This document shows positions 46,940-55,593 of a stretch of DNA of 64,000 nucleotides, piece after piece. The notes below the pieces were generated by a model. The model searched no databases. It saw only the letters and a list, made by a program, of their open reading frames with translations, and was not told the DNA's origin. The translations under genes and the position numbers were made by a program. The DNA lies in assembly GCA_028131545.1 (NCBI GenBank), contig JAOICL010000003.1, positions 1-64,000 of the forward strand. The letters are read 5' to 3'. Each line of letters opens with the position of its first letter. Position 1 is the stretch's first letter. The DNA is from Vibrio sp. GTDB lineage: Bacteria; Pseudomonadota; Gammaproteobacteria; Enterobacterales; Vibrionaceae.

Positions 46940-49234
46940 CTAAGCACTGATATTAAACATGGCTTTAATTTCATTGTGATCAGCGTGCGACGATTCAATG
47001 GAAATGAACCCTTGTTGAATAGCTTGATTTAAAGCTTGTCTTATTTCTGTTGTTGCAAGTAACGCAGCTGGCATATGAGGCTTGGTCTTTAGGTATATCC
47101 ATTGGCTCTTGTGGTATTTATGACTTAATTTACGCGCTACGCCGGCAATGTTGAGTAAGGTTTCAACGACTTCTTTTTCATTCATAGTCAAATAGGATTT
47201 TGGCAGGAATGGGTAATCAATCACCGATATTCTGAACAGGCGTTGTAAGCTCAGTTCTGGATGAAACTGATTTAACCATAATTGAAACTCATTAAAGATG
47301 GAGCTAGCCGTTTTTGTTGTGTCTTCACTCACATATAAAATATGGGTACTAGAGAAATGGAAGAGTTTATCTTTTGTATTTAACTTTTCTTGAAGGTATT
47401 GGCCAAAGTCTTTTTCCAGTTCTAAAGCTTTGGTGTACCCCAAATCTACATACGTATTTCTTAAAAAAGGAAAATCCAATAAAATAAAAGTCAGTTGATC
47501 ACTGAGTGGTTCATGGATTAAATCACGGAAATACTCTTCTTCTATTGCCAATGTGTTTTTACTATAAGTACTGTTATCGAGTCTTCGCAGTAAAAACTGG
47601 AAATTTAATAATCCTGAAATCGGATTTACGTAGACATTATGTATCAGACTCTGTATGGCTTTGTTACTTTTCTTATTGATATGCCAATTGTATAAGAAGT
47701 GAATAATAAAGATGGATAGAGCAAGGACGAGAATTAAAATAACGTTCTTTAAGAAGGAACTTTCTATTTTGAGCACTCCAATCTCATGCGCCTTTAATTC
47801 TTTGTTCAGTTGGCTTTCAATAAAGTCTTTTTGTGCAAGTAAAATTCTTTGTGTCTCAGTAAGAACTCTCGATACCTGATTTTTTAATAGTTTATTCGAA
47901 GCAAGATAGTAAGGGATTGATTCATCGGTTTTCCCTGAGGTGAGTTGTATTTTTGCCGCGAGGGCATACAGTTTTTCTTTTTCCAATGCCGATACTTGAG
48001 CTTTTTCGCTCAGTTCGATGGATTTTTGTGAGAATTGCTCGGCATTGTCGATTTGCTCGAAGTGTAAGGCTAATTTGGCTTGCATATGCAGCTTTGATAT
48101 ATGCAATTCTGATGGTAAGTCGCTTTTCCATAATGCGGTAGAGCTATCTAAGTAAGATACCGACTTTTCGATATTATCTAATATAAAGTATGCGGAAGCC
48201 AAAGAGAGGTAAATATCGATCTTATTGATCAGTTCATTGTGTGAAGGCAGTGATGTGGTTGGGGCGACATCTAATGCATTAAGGTAGTGAATGATCGATA
48301 AATTATATTTACCTTGTGTCAGTCTTATATCGCCAATCTCATGGAATATATTCGATAAGTGGTGATTTTTACCAAATTGCTCATAATAATTAGCAGCTTG
48401 TGATAGGTGGTTACTGGCTAGATCAAAAAGGTTATGTTGAAGGTAAAAGTAAGCCAACTCGGTATTTAAGGTAGCAAGATACGCGCTCGCATTATTTTCA
48501 ACAGCTTTCCAGTAGGCTAATAAAAGGATTGAGAAGGCTTGAGATGGCTCATTAAATTGTTGATGGTATTGATAGAAAGAGAGGTAAAGTGTTAACGCTA
48601 GCTCATGGTCATCGGCAAGAATGATTTTTTCTTCCAATTCATCATAAATAGCTAGGGCGGCTTCTTTGTTCGCTAAGGCGGTTTGTATTTCAGCTTCTAA
48701 AAGTGATGTTTGAATGGCTAGCCTTAGGGGTAACTCTGACACATTGGCATGATTTAGGTAATCGTTAATGGATTGTTGGAGGTGTACTAATAACTTTTGC
48801 AATTGATCGGTATTTTGGGTTTTATATTTGATGGCGATCAACTCAAAAGAGAGTTTATCTTCCCACTTTTGGTACTGCTTGGTTAATGATATCGCTTGAT
48901 GGATATAGTTGTTTAAGTTTTTTTCATTGTTGAGCGTAATTTCAGCTTGCGCTAAAATTTCATAGGCTAAAAGCGTATTATCAACATTTCTGATTAAAAT
49001 GCCTTTATCGCTCTTTTCTAGCTTACTGATTGATAGGTAATTTCTGGTAATTTCTTTTGCTTTGTTGGGAACGACATTAACAATCTTTCTTGCCTCAATA
49101 AGAATGGGCAAATTAGCATAAGCAATATTAGGTATCAGTAAAATTAGTGAGCAGAAAATAGCCGCTATATACAGTAAGTAATCACGGTATGGTGAGGTAT
49201 TTTGAGTTTTTGAACAGTTCATCGTATTTTGCAT
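46940..49234 (-). CDS. TPR-rich membrane protein with GGDEF-like degenerate C-terminal domain
   Basis: This 764-residue protein has an N-terminal signal or anchor (YLLYIAAIFCSLILLIPNIAYA), and an exported region of about 440 residues built of helical TPR repeats (e.g. AYFYLQHNLFDLASNHLSQA, IFHEIGDIRLTQGKYNLSII). A membrane helix follows at about 496-516 (NVILILVLALSIFIIHFLY), then a cytoplasmic domain whose layout (NPISGLLNFQFLLRRL at its start) resembles a GGDEF fold but lacks GG(D/E)EF. It is probably a non-catalytic sensor or c-di-GMP receptor. No partner gene is adjacent. Confidence 0.8.
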   Translation of the reverse strand: MQNTMNCSKTQNTSPYRDYLLYIAAIFCSLILLIPNIAYANLPILIEARKIVNVVPNKAKEITRNYLSISKLEKSDKGILIRNVDNTLLAYEILAQAEITLNNEKNLNNYIHQAISLTKQYQKWEDKLSFELIAIKYKTQNTDQLQKLLVHLQQSINDYLNHANVSELPLRLAIQTSLLEAEIQTALANKEAALAIYDELEEKIILADDHELALTLYLSFYQYHQQFNEPSQAFSILLLAYWKAVENNASAYLATLNTELAYFYLQHNLFDLASNHLSQAANYYEQFGKNHHLSNIFHEIGDIRLTQGKYNLSIIHYLNALDVAPTTSLPSHNELINKIDIYLSLASAYFILDNIEKSVSYLDSSTALWKSDLPSELHISKLHMQAKLALHFEQIDNAEQFSQKSIELSEKAQVSALEKEKLYALAAKIQLTSGKTDESIPYYLASNKLLKNQVSRVLTETQRILLAQKDFIESQLNKELKAHEIGVLKIESSFLKNVILILVLALSIFIIHFLYNWHINKKSNKAIQSLIHNVYVNPISGLLNFQFLLRRLDNSTYSKNTLAIEEEYFRDLIHEPLSDQLTFILLDFPFLRNTYVDLGYTKALELEKDFGQYLQEKLNTKDKLFHFSSTHILYVSEDTTKTASSIFNEFQLWLNQFHPELSLQRLFRISVIDYPFLPKSYLTMNEKEVVETLLNIAGVARKLSHKYHKSQWIYLKTKPHMPAALLATTEIRQALNQAIQQGFISIESSHADHNEIKAMFNISA

Positions 49235-49335
49235 TAAATTAAGCTATGGTAGGAAAATTCATTACGATCTAATTATTTAATTTTAGCACCTTTTAACCAT
49301 TATGATAACGGTTAACTACATTAAAGAGGAACTTC

Positions 49336-49890
49336 ATGTCTAGCCAAACTATTGATGCATTAAGAGAATTTTCAATACGCTACGTCAAAGCGTATCAAGA
49401 GCAGCATGGTACTTTCCCGTGTAATGATAGTTTACTCGATATGGAGTCTGCATCCGTAGTGCATCGATACCCTGATTATGTTGAATGGCAACCGGTAGAG
49501 CATAATCAAACTTATGGTTTAATGAATGTTGAACAAGGTATGGGTATTGAGCTTGATGAAACCATTAAGTCATTTTATAGCTTACAGTTTAGTGCTGATA
49601 TGGATGCCTCTTTTGAAGGTAATGCGTTAACGCTTTTGCAAATATGGAATGAGGATGATTATGCTCAACTACAAGAAAACATTCTTGGTCATCTAGTCAC
49701 TCAGAAAAGGCTCAAATTAAAACCCACGGTATTTATTGGTACTATCGATGCTGAGTTGGATGTTATTTCTGTTTGCAATCTTACAGGAGAGGTCATTCTA
49801 GAAACATTAGGAACCGATAAACGACGTGTACTTTCTGCTAACTTGGCTAATTTTTTAGCGGCATTAACGCCGCTTATTCCTAAATCATAG
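49336..49890 (+). CDS. syd: SecY-interacting protein Syd
   Basis: Syd is a peripheral membrane protein that binds SecY and may check translocon integrity. The 184-residue sequence shows family landmarks IDALREFSIRYVKAYQE, FYSLQFSADMDASFEG, LLQIWNEDDYAQLQENILGH and VISVCNLTGEVILE. A GAGGA site precedes the ATG at 49336. A short run of three TTATAGC units follows its stop (49905-49925). Confidence 0.94.
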   Translation: MSSQTIDALREFSIRYVKAYQEQHGTFPCNDSLLDMESASVVHRYPDYVEWQPVEHNQTYGLMNVEQGMGIELDETIKSFYSLQFSADMDASFEGNALTLLQIWNEDDYAQLQENILGHLVTQKRLKLKPTVFIGTIDAELDVISVCNLTGEVILETLGTDKRRVLSANLANFLAALTPLIPKS

Positions 49891-49904
49891 TGGTGTTATG
49901 ATGT

Positions 49905-49925
49905 TTATAGCTTATAGCTTATAGC
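49905..49925 (+). repeat. Three tandem TTATAGC heptamers after syd
   Basis: Three exact copies of a 7-bp unit lie 15 bp after the syd stop. It is short and intergenic. Confidence 0.75.
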
Positions 49926-50009
49926 CGTCGATACTATATAACGATGGGCTCTGCGTCATAGAATCATTAACCCTACATCCTATTACAATCAACTTTATAA
50001 GGTATAAAC

Positions 50010-50786
50010 ATGTTCGTTGCTGAATTGCAGTTTGAATGTTTTGACAATACGACGATCAGTGCCGTTGAGCGCTCAATTAATGGGTTGCTTGATGCGTTAC
50101 GTTATAATGGGCAAATCTTAGGTAGGGAATTTCCGATTGTAATGGGAGATGCTGAATTTTTTGTTAGAGTCGTATGCCCTGAAGAGGACAGTTTGCATCC
50201 TTCTTATCACTCCGACTTTGTTAATAAAAGCCTTCATACATTATCTGAAGCCAGTTTGTTGAAGCCAAAAATACGACTATTAGGCCAAGATCTGAATTCA
50301 GAGCAGGCTGCGGAATCCTTTTCGCCAAGTTGGCAGGTACTCTATACCACTTATGTTCATACTTGTTCACCACTGCGTAGTGGTGATTCTTTACTTCCTA
50401 TTCCCTTATATCGACATCCACCGACGTTTAATGGGGATCATAAAGCGTTGATCAAATGGCAAACGGAATGGCAAGCTTGTGATGAAATACAAATGGCAGG
50501 AGGATGCCAAGCTGAACATGCCGCTTTACATGAGATTTGTAATGTCGACAGTGTGTTATTTAAGCGAGGGTGGGATTTACGTGGACGAATAGAGTGTTTA
50601 ACTAAAATCCCAACGTATTATTATTTATACCGTGTTGGGGGAAAGAGCCTGAAAGAAGAAAAAGAAAGAGCATGCCCTCGCTGTGGAAGTAAAGAATGGT
50701 TACAAGAGGAAGCCATTCATGATGTATTTCATTTTCAGTGCCATGATTGTCGAATTGTATCGAATATCTCATGGGATTTTTTATAA
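50010..50786 (+). CDS. DUF2310 zinc-ribbon protein
   Basis: This 258-residue cytoplasmic protein has a C-terminal zinc ribbon (CPRCGSKEW followed 20 residues later by CHDC). The N-terminal domain begins MFVAELQFECFD and the middle holds LYRHPPTFNGDHKALIKWQTEW, matching the DUF2310 family. The function is unknown. It commonly lies beside syd in gammaproteobacteria, as here. Confidence 0.88.
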   Translation: MFVAELQFECFDNTTISAVERSINGLLDALRYNGQILGREFPIVMGDAEFFVRVVCPEEDSLHPSYHSDFVNKSLHTLSEASLLKPKIRLLGQDLNSEQAAESFSPSWQVLYTTYVHTCSPLRSGDSLLPIPLYRHPPTFNGDHKALIKWQTEWQACDEIQMAGGCQAEHAALHEICNVDSVLFKRGWDLRGRIECLTKIPTYYYLYRVGGKSLKEEKERACPRCGSKEWLQEEAIHDVFHFQCHDCRIVSNISWDFL

Positions 50787-50950
50787 AGGTAAATTAGTAA
50801 TAAAAATAACATTGTAAAGAAGAGGTTAATCTTTGAGTGAGTAGCTGGAAGTGTGCATAACTATTGACTATCTTTCTACATAGCCTTGCTCTGTTTTTTC
50901 TCGTTATATATGTGTATTCAGAGCTTTTCTTGGAGGCAGTAGAGGATACA

Positions 50951-50964
50951 TATATTGCAATATA
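50951..50964. promoter_or_regulatory. 14-bp perfect palindrome over the acyltransferase start codon
   Basis: TATATTGCAATATA is a perfect palindrome that includes the presumed TTG start codon (50955-50957). It could be a protein-binding operator or form a small RNA hairpin limiting initiation. Neither is tested, and AT-rich palindromes arise by chance. Confidence 0.4.
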
Positions 50965-51926
50965 TTAATAATTTACGTGGATTAGCTATTCTGCTGATCA
51001 TCTTGACCCATATCATATCGCTTTATCATTTAGATAATGATGCTTTTAGAGTGGTAGCGAATTTACTGTCTAATTCAACCGTTACTTTTGTGATGGTGGC
51101 GGGCTTTCTATTTTTTCACTTAACGGAAAAGTTTCATTACTTCCGCTTTTTGAAAGGAAAAGCTCGAAGTATCCTTATTCCTTATTTGTTCTTTTCAATT
51201 CCCGCTATTTTGATGTATACGCTTGGGCTAAAGAATTCGCATGCTTGGATTGATTTGGCACAGTTGGAAGCGGAGAATAATATCATTGGACAGGTCGCGT
51301 TCTATCTTGCTACAGGTGCACATCTAGGCCCATTTTGGTTTATCCCTATGATCTTCCTTGTGTACTTAGTGAGTCCAGTATTATTTTGGCTGAAAAAGGG
51401 TCATGCGATTCTGTTAGTAACAGCTGTATTACTCATTGTTTCTTTCATTATTGGTCGACCTGAACTTGATGATAATACATTACAATCGTTTATCTTCTTT
51501 TTGCCGACATTTCTCATTGGTATGATATTAGCAAAGTATAACGTTACGATGACGATGAAAGTCATGCCTATTTTATCGGCATACATCATTGTTTTGTTAG
51601 CTGTGTACTTTTTTGTGGATGTCAGTTCATCACTCGATCTGGTGATGAAGATGGTACTGAGTACTTTACTTTTCTTCCTGTTTAAAAATACCTTCAATAC
51701 CCCGAATAAATACTTAGGCTTGATGGCACGCTTGAGCTTTTATTTATTTTTTGTACATGGCTTTATTATTGGGGCGTTAAGGATGGCTATTCCGACAGAG
51801 CACTTTGTTATGCCACTATTAACGGTTCCTATTTTATTTTCATTGGTTATTTTTATGTGTTTATCTATTTACGTTGGACTAAGAATGGTCTTTGGTGAAC
51901 GTATTCGTCTGTTTATTGGTTACTAG
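50955..51926 (+). CDS. Acyltransferase family 3 membrane protein
   Basis: This 323-residue membrane protein has about ten hydrophobic segments. The N-terminal NNLRGLAILLIILTHI, with a histidine at the end of helix 1, is the hallmark of acyltransferase-3 (OafA/WecH-type) enzymes that move acyl groups to surface glycans, lipids or small molecules. FWFIPMIFLVYLVSPVLFW and SFYLFFVHGFI support the family. The TTG start at 50955 follows GAGGA by 8 bp; no ATG is available nearby. It is followed by an adenylation-carrier gene with 12 bp between stop and start, probably its acyl donor. Confidence 0.87.
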   Translation: MQYINNLRGLAILLIILTHIISLYHLDNDAFRVVANLLSNSTVTFVMVAGFLFFHLTEKFHYFRFLKGKARSILIPYLFFSIPAILMYTLGLKNSHAWIDLAQLEAENNIIGQVAFYLATGAHLGPFWFIPMIFLVYLVSPVLFWLKKGHAILLVTAVLLIVSFIIGRPELDDNTLQSFIFFLPTFLIGMILAKYNVTMTMKVMPILSAYIIVLLAVYFFVDVSSSLDLVMKMVLSTLLFFLFKNTFNTPNKYLGLMARLSFYLFFVHGFIIGALRMAIPTEHFVMPLLTVPILFSLVIFMCLSIYVGLRMVFGERIRLFIGY

Positions 51927-51938
51927 GTGGTTATTAAG

Positions 51939-53603
51939 ATGATCAAACGTACGCATTTTTTTAATGACTTAGTCGCTTTTGGTGATAGTGTTGCCGTTCA
52001 GGATTTAGTTCATAATCAAGTCATTACTTATCATGAGTTAGGTCTTAGAGTTCAAGAACTGGTTCAACATTGGGCTGGCAGTAAGAAATTGATATTTTTG
52101 GAAGCCTCTCAAAGCATTGATAGTATCGTTTATTATTTAGCGGCGCTTAATGGTGGGCATGTTATCCATTTAATGGATACGCTTCATAGTGAACAATCTC
52201 GTTTGTTAATTGATAATTACACGCCCAATCTCATTATTACTGGCGAAGGTGATGTTCAAAATAATAACAGCCAAGTATTGGATTTAGTACCGAATTTGGG
52301 TCTGTTATTGGCGACATCAGGTTCCACTGGGGTTCCTAAGTTTGTAAAATTATCTTATGAGAATATCGCTTCTAATGCAGAATCTATTGCTGAATATCTA
52401 GAGCTAACAGCATCTGAAAAAGCGATGTGTCATTTGAAATTAAATTACTCTTATGGCATCTCGATTATCAATTCACACCTTGCTGTAGGGGCGACGATTA
52501 TTTTAACTGAGCGCAGTGTTACTGAAGCTGATTTTTGGTCTCAATTTAATGATTGCCGTGCAACCAGCTTTGCTGGAGTACCTTACACGTTTGAGTCTTT
52601 AAATCGCATGCAATTTTCATTGAGTGACTACCCAACATTACGTTATGTCACCCAAGCAGGAGGTAAGCTAGAGAAAAGCTTAGTTCAACAATTCGCTCAA
52701 GATTGCCAAGCAAACAATGCTCGATTTTATGTCATGTATGGCCAAACAGAAGCGGCACCTCGTATCTCTTACTTGCCACCCGATAAGGTGTTTGATTACC
52801 CACAAACCATCGGTGTTGCCATTCCTGGTGGTGAGTTAAGCGTTTTAGATGACAATGGTCATCCAATACTTAAACCTGATGTTGCTGGTGAGTTATGTTA
52901 TCGAGGCCCAAATGTGATGCTGGGATACGCTGAAAACATCGATGAACTTAAAACTGATGAAACACCTGAAGCATTAAAAACGGGAGATATAGGGTGCTTT
53001 AATAAAGATGGCATGTTTTATATCGTGGGCCGCTCTAAGCGCTTTGTAAAACTATTTGGGTTACGTATTAACCTTGATGGAATCCAAAGCTTTGTTAAAG
53101 AGTTTTATCCAAGTAGTGCGGTAGCAGGAGATGATAATGGGGTGGTCGTTGCTATTGAAGGGAAATTATCTTCAAAGAAAGAAGAGAAACTAATTAACGC
53201 ACTGAGTAACGAATATAAAGTGCCAGATTCGGTATTCTCTATTTTATATTATGATGAATTACCATTAATGACGAGTGGTAAATATAACTTCAAGGCGATC
53301 ATGGCGGATGTGAAAGACATTCAGAAGCCAACGTTATTTGATAAGTTTAAACAAAAAGTTATTAATATTCTTGAGCTGGAAGTGTCTCAGTGGGATTCTA
53401 TTTTAGAACTCTATCAGGATGTGCTAAAAGACGATGAAATTGAAGATATCCAAACATTTAATGAATTAAATGCAGATTCATTGTCTTTTGTTACCTTGAG
53501 TGTTGAGCTCGAGCAGTTGTTAGGTGATAAATTGCCAGCAGATTGGCAAGATAAATCCATTGCTGAAATGAATACTTTGTTTAAACAGGTACAGTTATCT
53601 TAA
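51939..53603 (+). CDS. Adenylate-forming ligase fused to an acyl/peptidyl carrier domain
   Basis: This 554-residue fusion has an ANL-superfamily adenylation domain with P-loop ATSGSTGVPKF (about 123-133), YGQTEAAPRI, ALKTGDIG, the hinge GRSKRFVKLFGLRIN and the catalytic lysine in LPLMTSGKYNF. It is followed from about residue 470 by a carrier domain with the phosphopantetheine serine in ELNADSLSFVTL. It should load an acid onto its own carrier, for use by the neighbouring acyltransferase. The substrate-binding residues do not let me name the acid. The ATG at 51939 after AGGTGG is preferred to a GTG at 51927. Confidence 0.87.
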   Translation: MIKRTHFFNDLVAFGDSVAVQDLVHNQVITYHELGLRVQELVQHWAGSKKLIFLEASQSIDSIVYYLAALNGGHVIHLMDTLHSEQSRLLIDNYTPNLIITGEGDVQNNNSQVLDLVPNLGLLLATSGSTGVPKFVKLSYENIASNAESIAEYLELTASEKAMCHLKLNYSYGISIINSHLAVGATIILTERSVTEADFWSQFNDCRATSFAGVPYTFESLNRMQFSLSDYPTLRYVTQAGGKLEKSLVQQFAQDCQANNARFYVMYGQTEAAPRISYLPPDKVFDYPQTIGVAIPGGELSVLDDNGHPILKPDVAGELCYRGPNVMLGYAENIDELKTDETPEALKTGDIGCFNKDGMFYIVGRSKRFVKLFGLRINLDGIQSFVKEFYPSSAVAGDDNGVVVAIEGKLSSKKEEKLINALSNEYKVPDSVFSILYYDELPLMTSGKYNFKAIMADVKDIQKPTLFDKFKQKVINILELEVSQWDSILELYQDVLKDDEIEDIQTFNELNADSLSFVTLSVELEQLLGDKLPADWQDKSIAEMNTLFKQVQLS

Positions 53604-53607
53604 GTAT

Positions 53608-55580
53608 TCATTCTATGGGCAGCCGGATTTCAAAGGTTGCCCCCTGATTCTCAGTACTGTGTACCGATATTAACCCTTGATGCTTTTCAACTATGATCTG
53701 GTAAGCGAAATACAAGCCTTGCCCAGAGCCTTTACCGACTTCTTTCGTTGTAAAGAAAGGGTCAAATATTTTTGTTTTTATACCTTCAGGTATACCTTTC
53801 CCATTGTCTGATATCTGTATTACGACCATATTGTTTTCTAGTTGAGTCGTAATATGGATTTTTCCTTGAACGCTATCGCTACCATGAAATCGGTCTTTAA
53901 TTGAGTGAGTGGCGTTAACAATCATGTTTAAAATAACTTGATTTAATTCATCTCTATAACAAGATAAATGAGGAAGTTCAGGCTCTAGCTGTGCTTCTAT
54001 TATGGCATCATTTTTCGAGGCGGCATGTGCAATGGTAATGGTGGTTGTGATGGCTTCATTGATATCGACAACTAATTTATGTCCATGGTTAGAGTGTGAG
54101 AAAGACTTCATGGCTTTAATGATACTATTGATACGATTTAAGCCTTCCTTTGATTGCTGGATAGCCAAAGGAGACTCATGGTTCATAAAATCAAAATCCT
54201 CTTCATTTAACCGGTTTATTGTATGCTTATGAGCGGTATCAGCTCTGTCCTCTTGAGCATTTATAGTTTTTAAATCTTCTAAAACAGAAACGTAACTTTG
54301 AATGGATTGTTCTAGAAACTCAATGTTATCTGTAATGTATTGAATTGGAGTATTGATTTCATGGGCAACGCCAGCAGACATCTGTCCAATGGATTCTAAC
54401 TTTTGAGATTGTCTTAGCTGAGCCTCTAATTTTAAACGAGAAGAGATATCGCGAACGACACAGCTATAGGCAATATAATCAGTGTCACTTACTGCAATTT
54501 CAGCAACACTGGTTTCAATAGGGAACCTACTGTTATCCTTTCGTACTTCCTTCTAACCAATTATTATCTTTTTCATCTTCAAACAGTGTTGGTGAGTTAA
54601 AAGAAGGGATAATGTCATTGATATGAAGCTGTTGCTGTATATCGCTTTCTTGGTAGCCAAAAATAGCGAGGCCAGTTTGATTGATGGTTTCAACCTGACC
54701 ATCTTCCCCCATAATAATCAACCCATCCGCTAAACTGTCGATAATGTCTTTTTCACGATCAATTTGTTTTTCTATCGAGCGTTCGGCGTATTGCAAACGG
54801 GTATCAACGATTGAGCAAATGACGGTGGTAATGAATACAATGATGGCAACTAATGCCACAGTATAAGCAATACTCTGGTTGGTCGTATGCATTTGGTGTG
54901 ATAATGATGCAACATAGCTTGGGTCAGCGTAAAAGCTTGCGGCGCTCATCGCGGTATAATGCATTCCTGCGATAGCCAACCCCATAATGATGCCAATGAA
55001 TACACGTATGCCAAAGTGAGCACTGTTTTTTTATTTTGAACATTGGATAAATATATTGCGATAGTGGCGAGTAAATAAGCGACTAAAATCGAGGTAATAA
55101 ATAAATAAATAAATAAGGGTCATAATGCATTGTGGCCTGCATGACCATGGCTTCCATACCTAGGTAGTGCATTATCCCTATGCCTAACGCAAGATAGAGA
55201 GGCGGAATTAAAAGAGGAATATGTTTATCTTTGGTATATCTTAGCTGCTTAAAGGCATAATAAGAGCCGATCATTGGAGGAAGTAGAGAGAGGGCGGTTT
55301 TACCCGTGCTGTATTCCATTGGTATTGGTGTATGGAAAGCGAGCATACCGGTGAAGTGCATTGACCAAACACCTAAACCAAAAACAATGGCACCGCATAC
55401 ATTCCATGTTTTGATGGACTTATCGTAATGAGAGTGACGCATACGTTCTAATACGAGTAGGCAGCCATAGCACGCTAGGCTTGCGATAATAAGCGATAAT
55501 ACTAATAGATAAGGGCTGAACATCGCGTCCAATTCCCAAGGAATTGGGTATGACGGATCTTTAAATCGCCAAAAATTCAT
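53608..55580 (-). pseudogene. MHYT-PAS sensor histidine kinase interrupted by three frameshifts
   Basis: Three reading frames together encode one protein: an MHYT membrane sensor (WSMHFTGML, GIMHYLGME, then AGMHYTAMS in the second frame), a PAS region, and a HisKA/HATPase kinase (SAGVAHEINTPIQ, NMIVNATHSI, DNGKGIPEG, GSGQGLYFAYQI). The breaks are: (1) a TTAT run of five copies at 55096-55116, where three or six would keep frame; (2) a run of seven A (55026-55032), where eight restores frame; (3) one extra base or two lost near 54545-54556. No compensating set is present. The start is at 55580 (MNFWRFKD). Confidence 0.85.
55096..55116 (-). repeat. TTAT tetranucleotide run (five copies) in the MHYT kinase gene
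   Basis: Read on the coding strand, five TTAT units plus one T lie where the frame is lost. With three units the frame continues as PYLFITSILVAYLLATIAIY, a good membrane helix that fits the MHYT fold. Six units would also stay in frame. Present length is out of frame. Confidence 0.9.
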
Positions 55581-55593
55581 TTTTGAGATGCCT

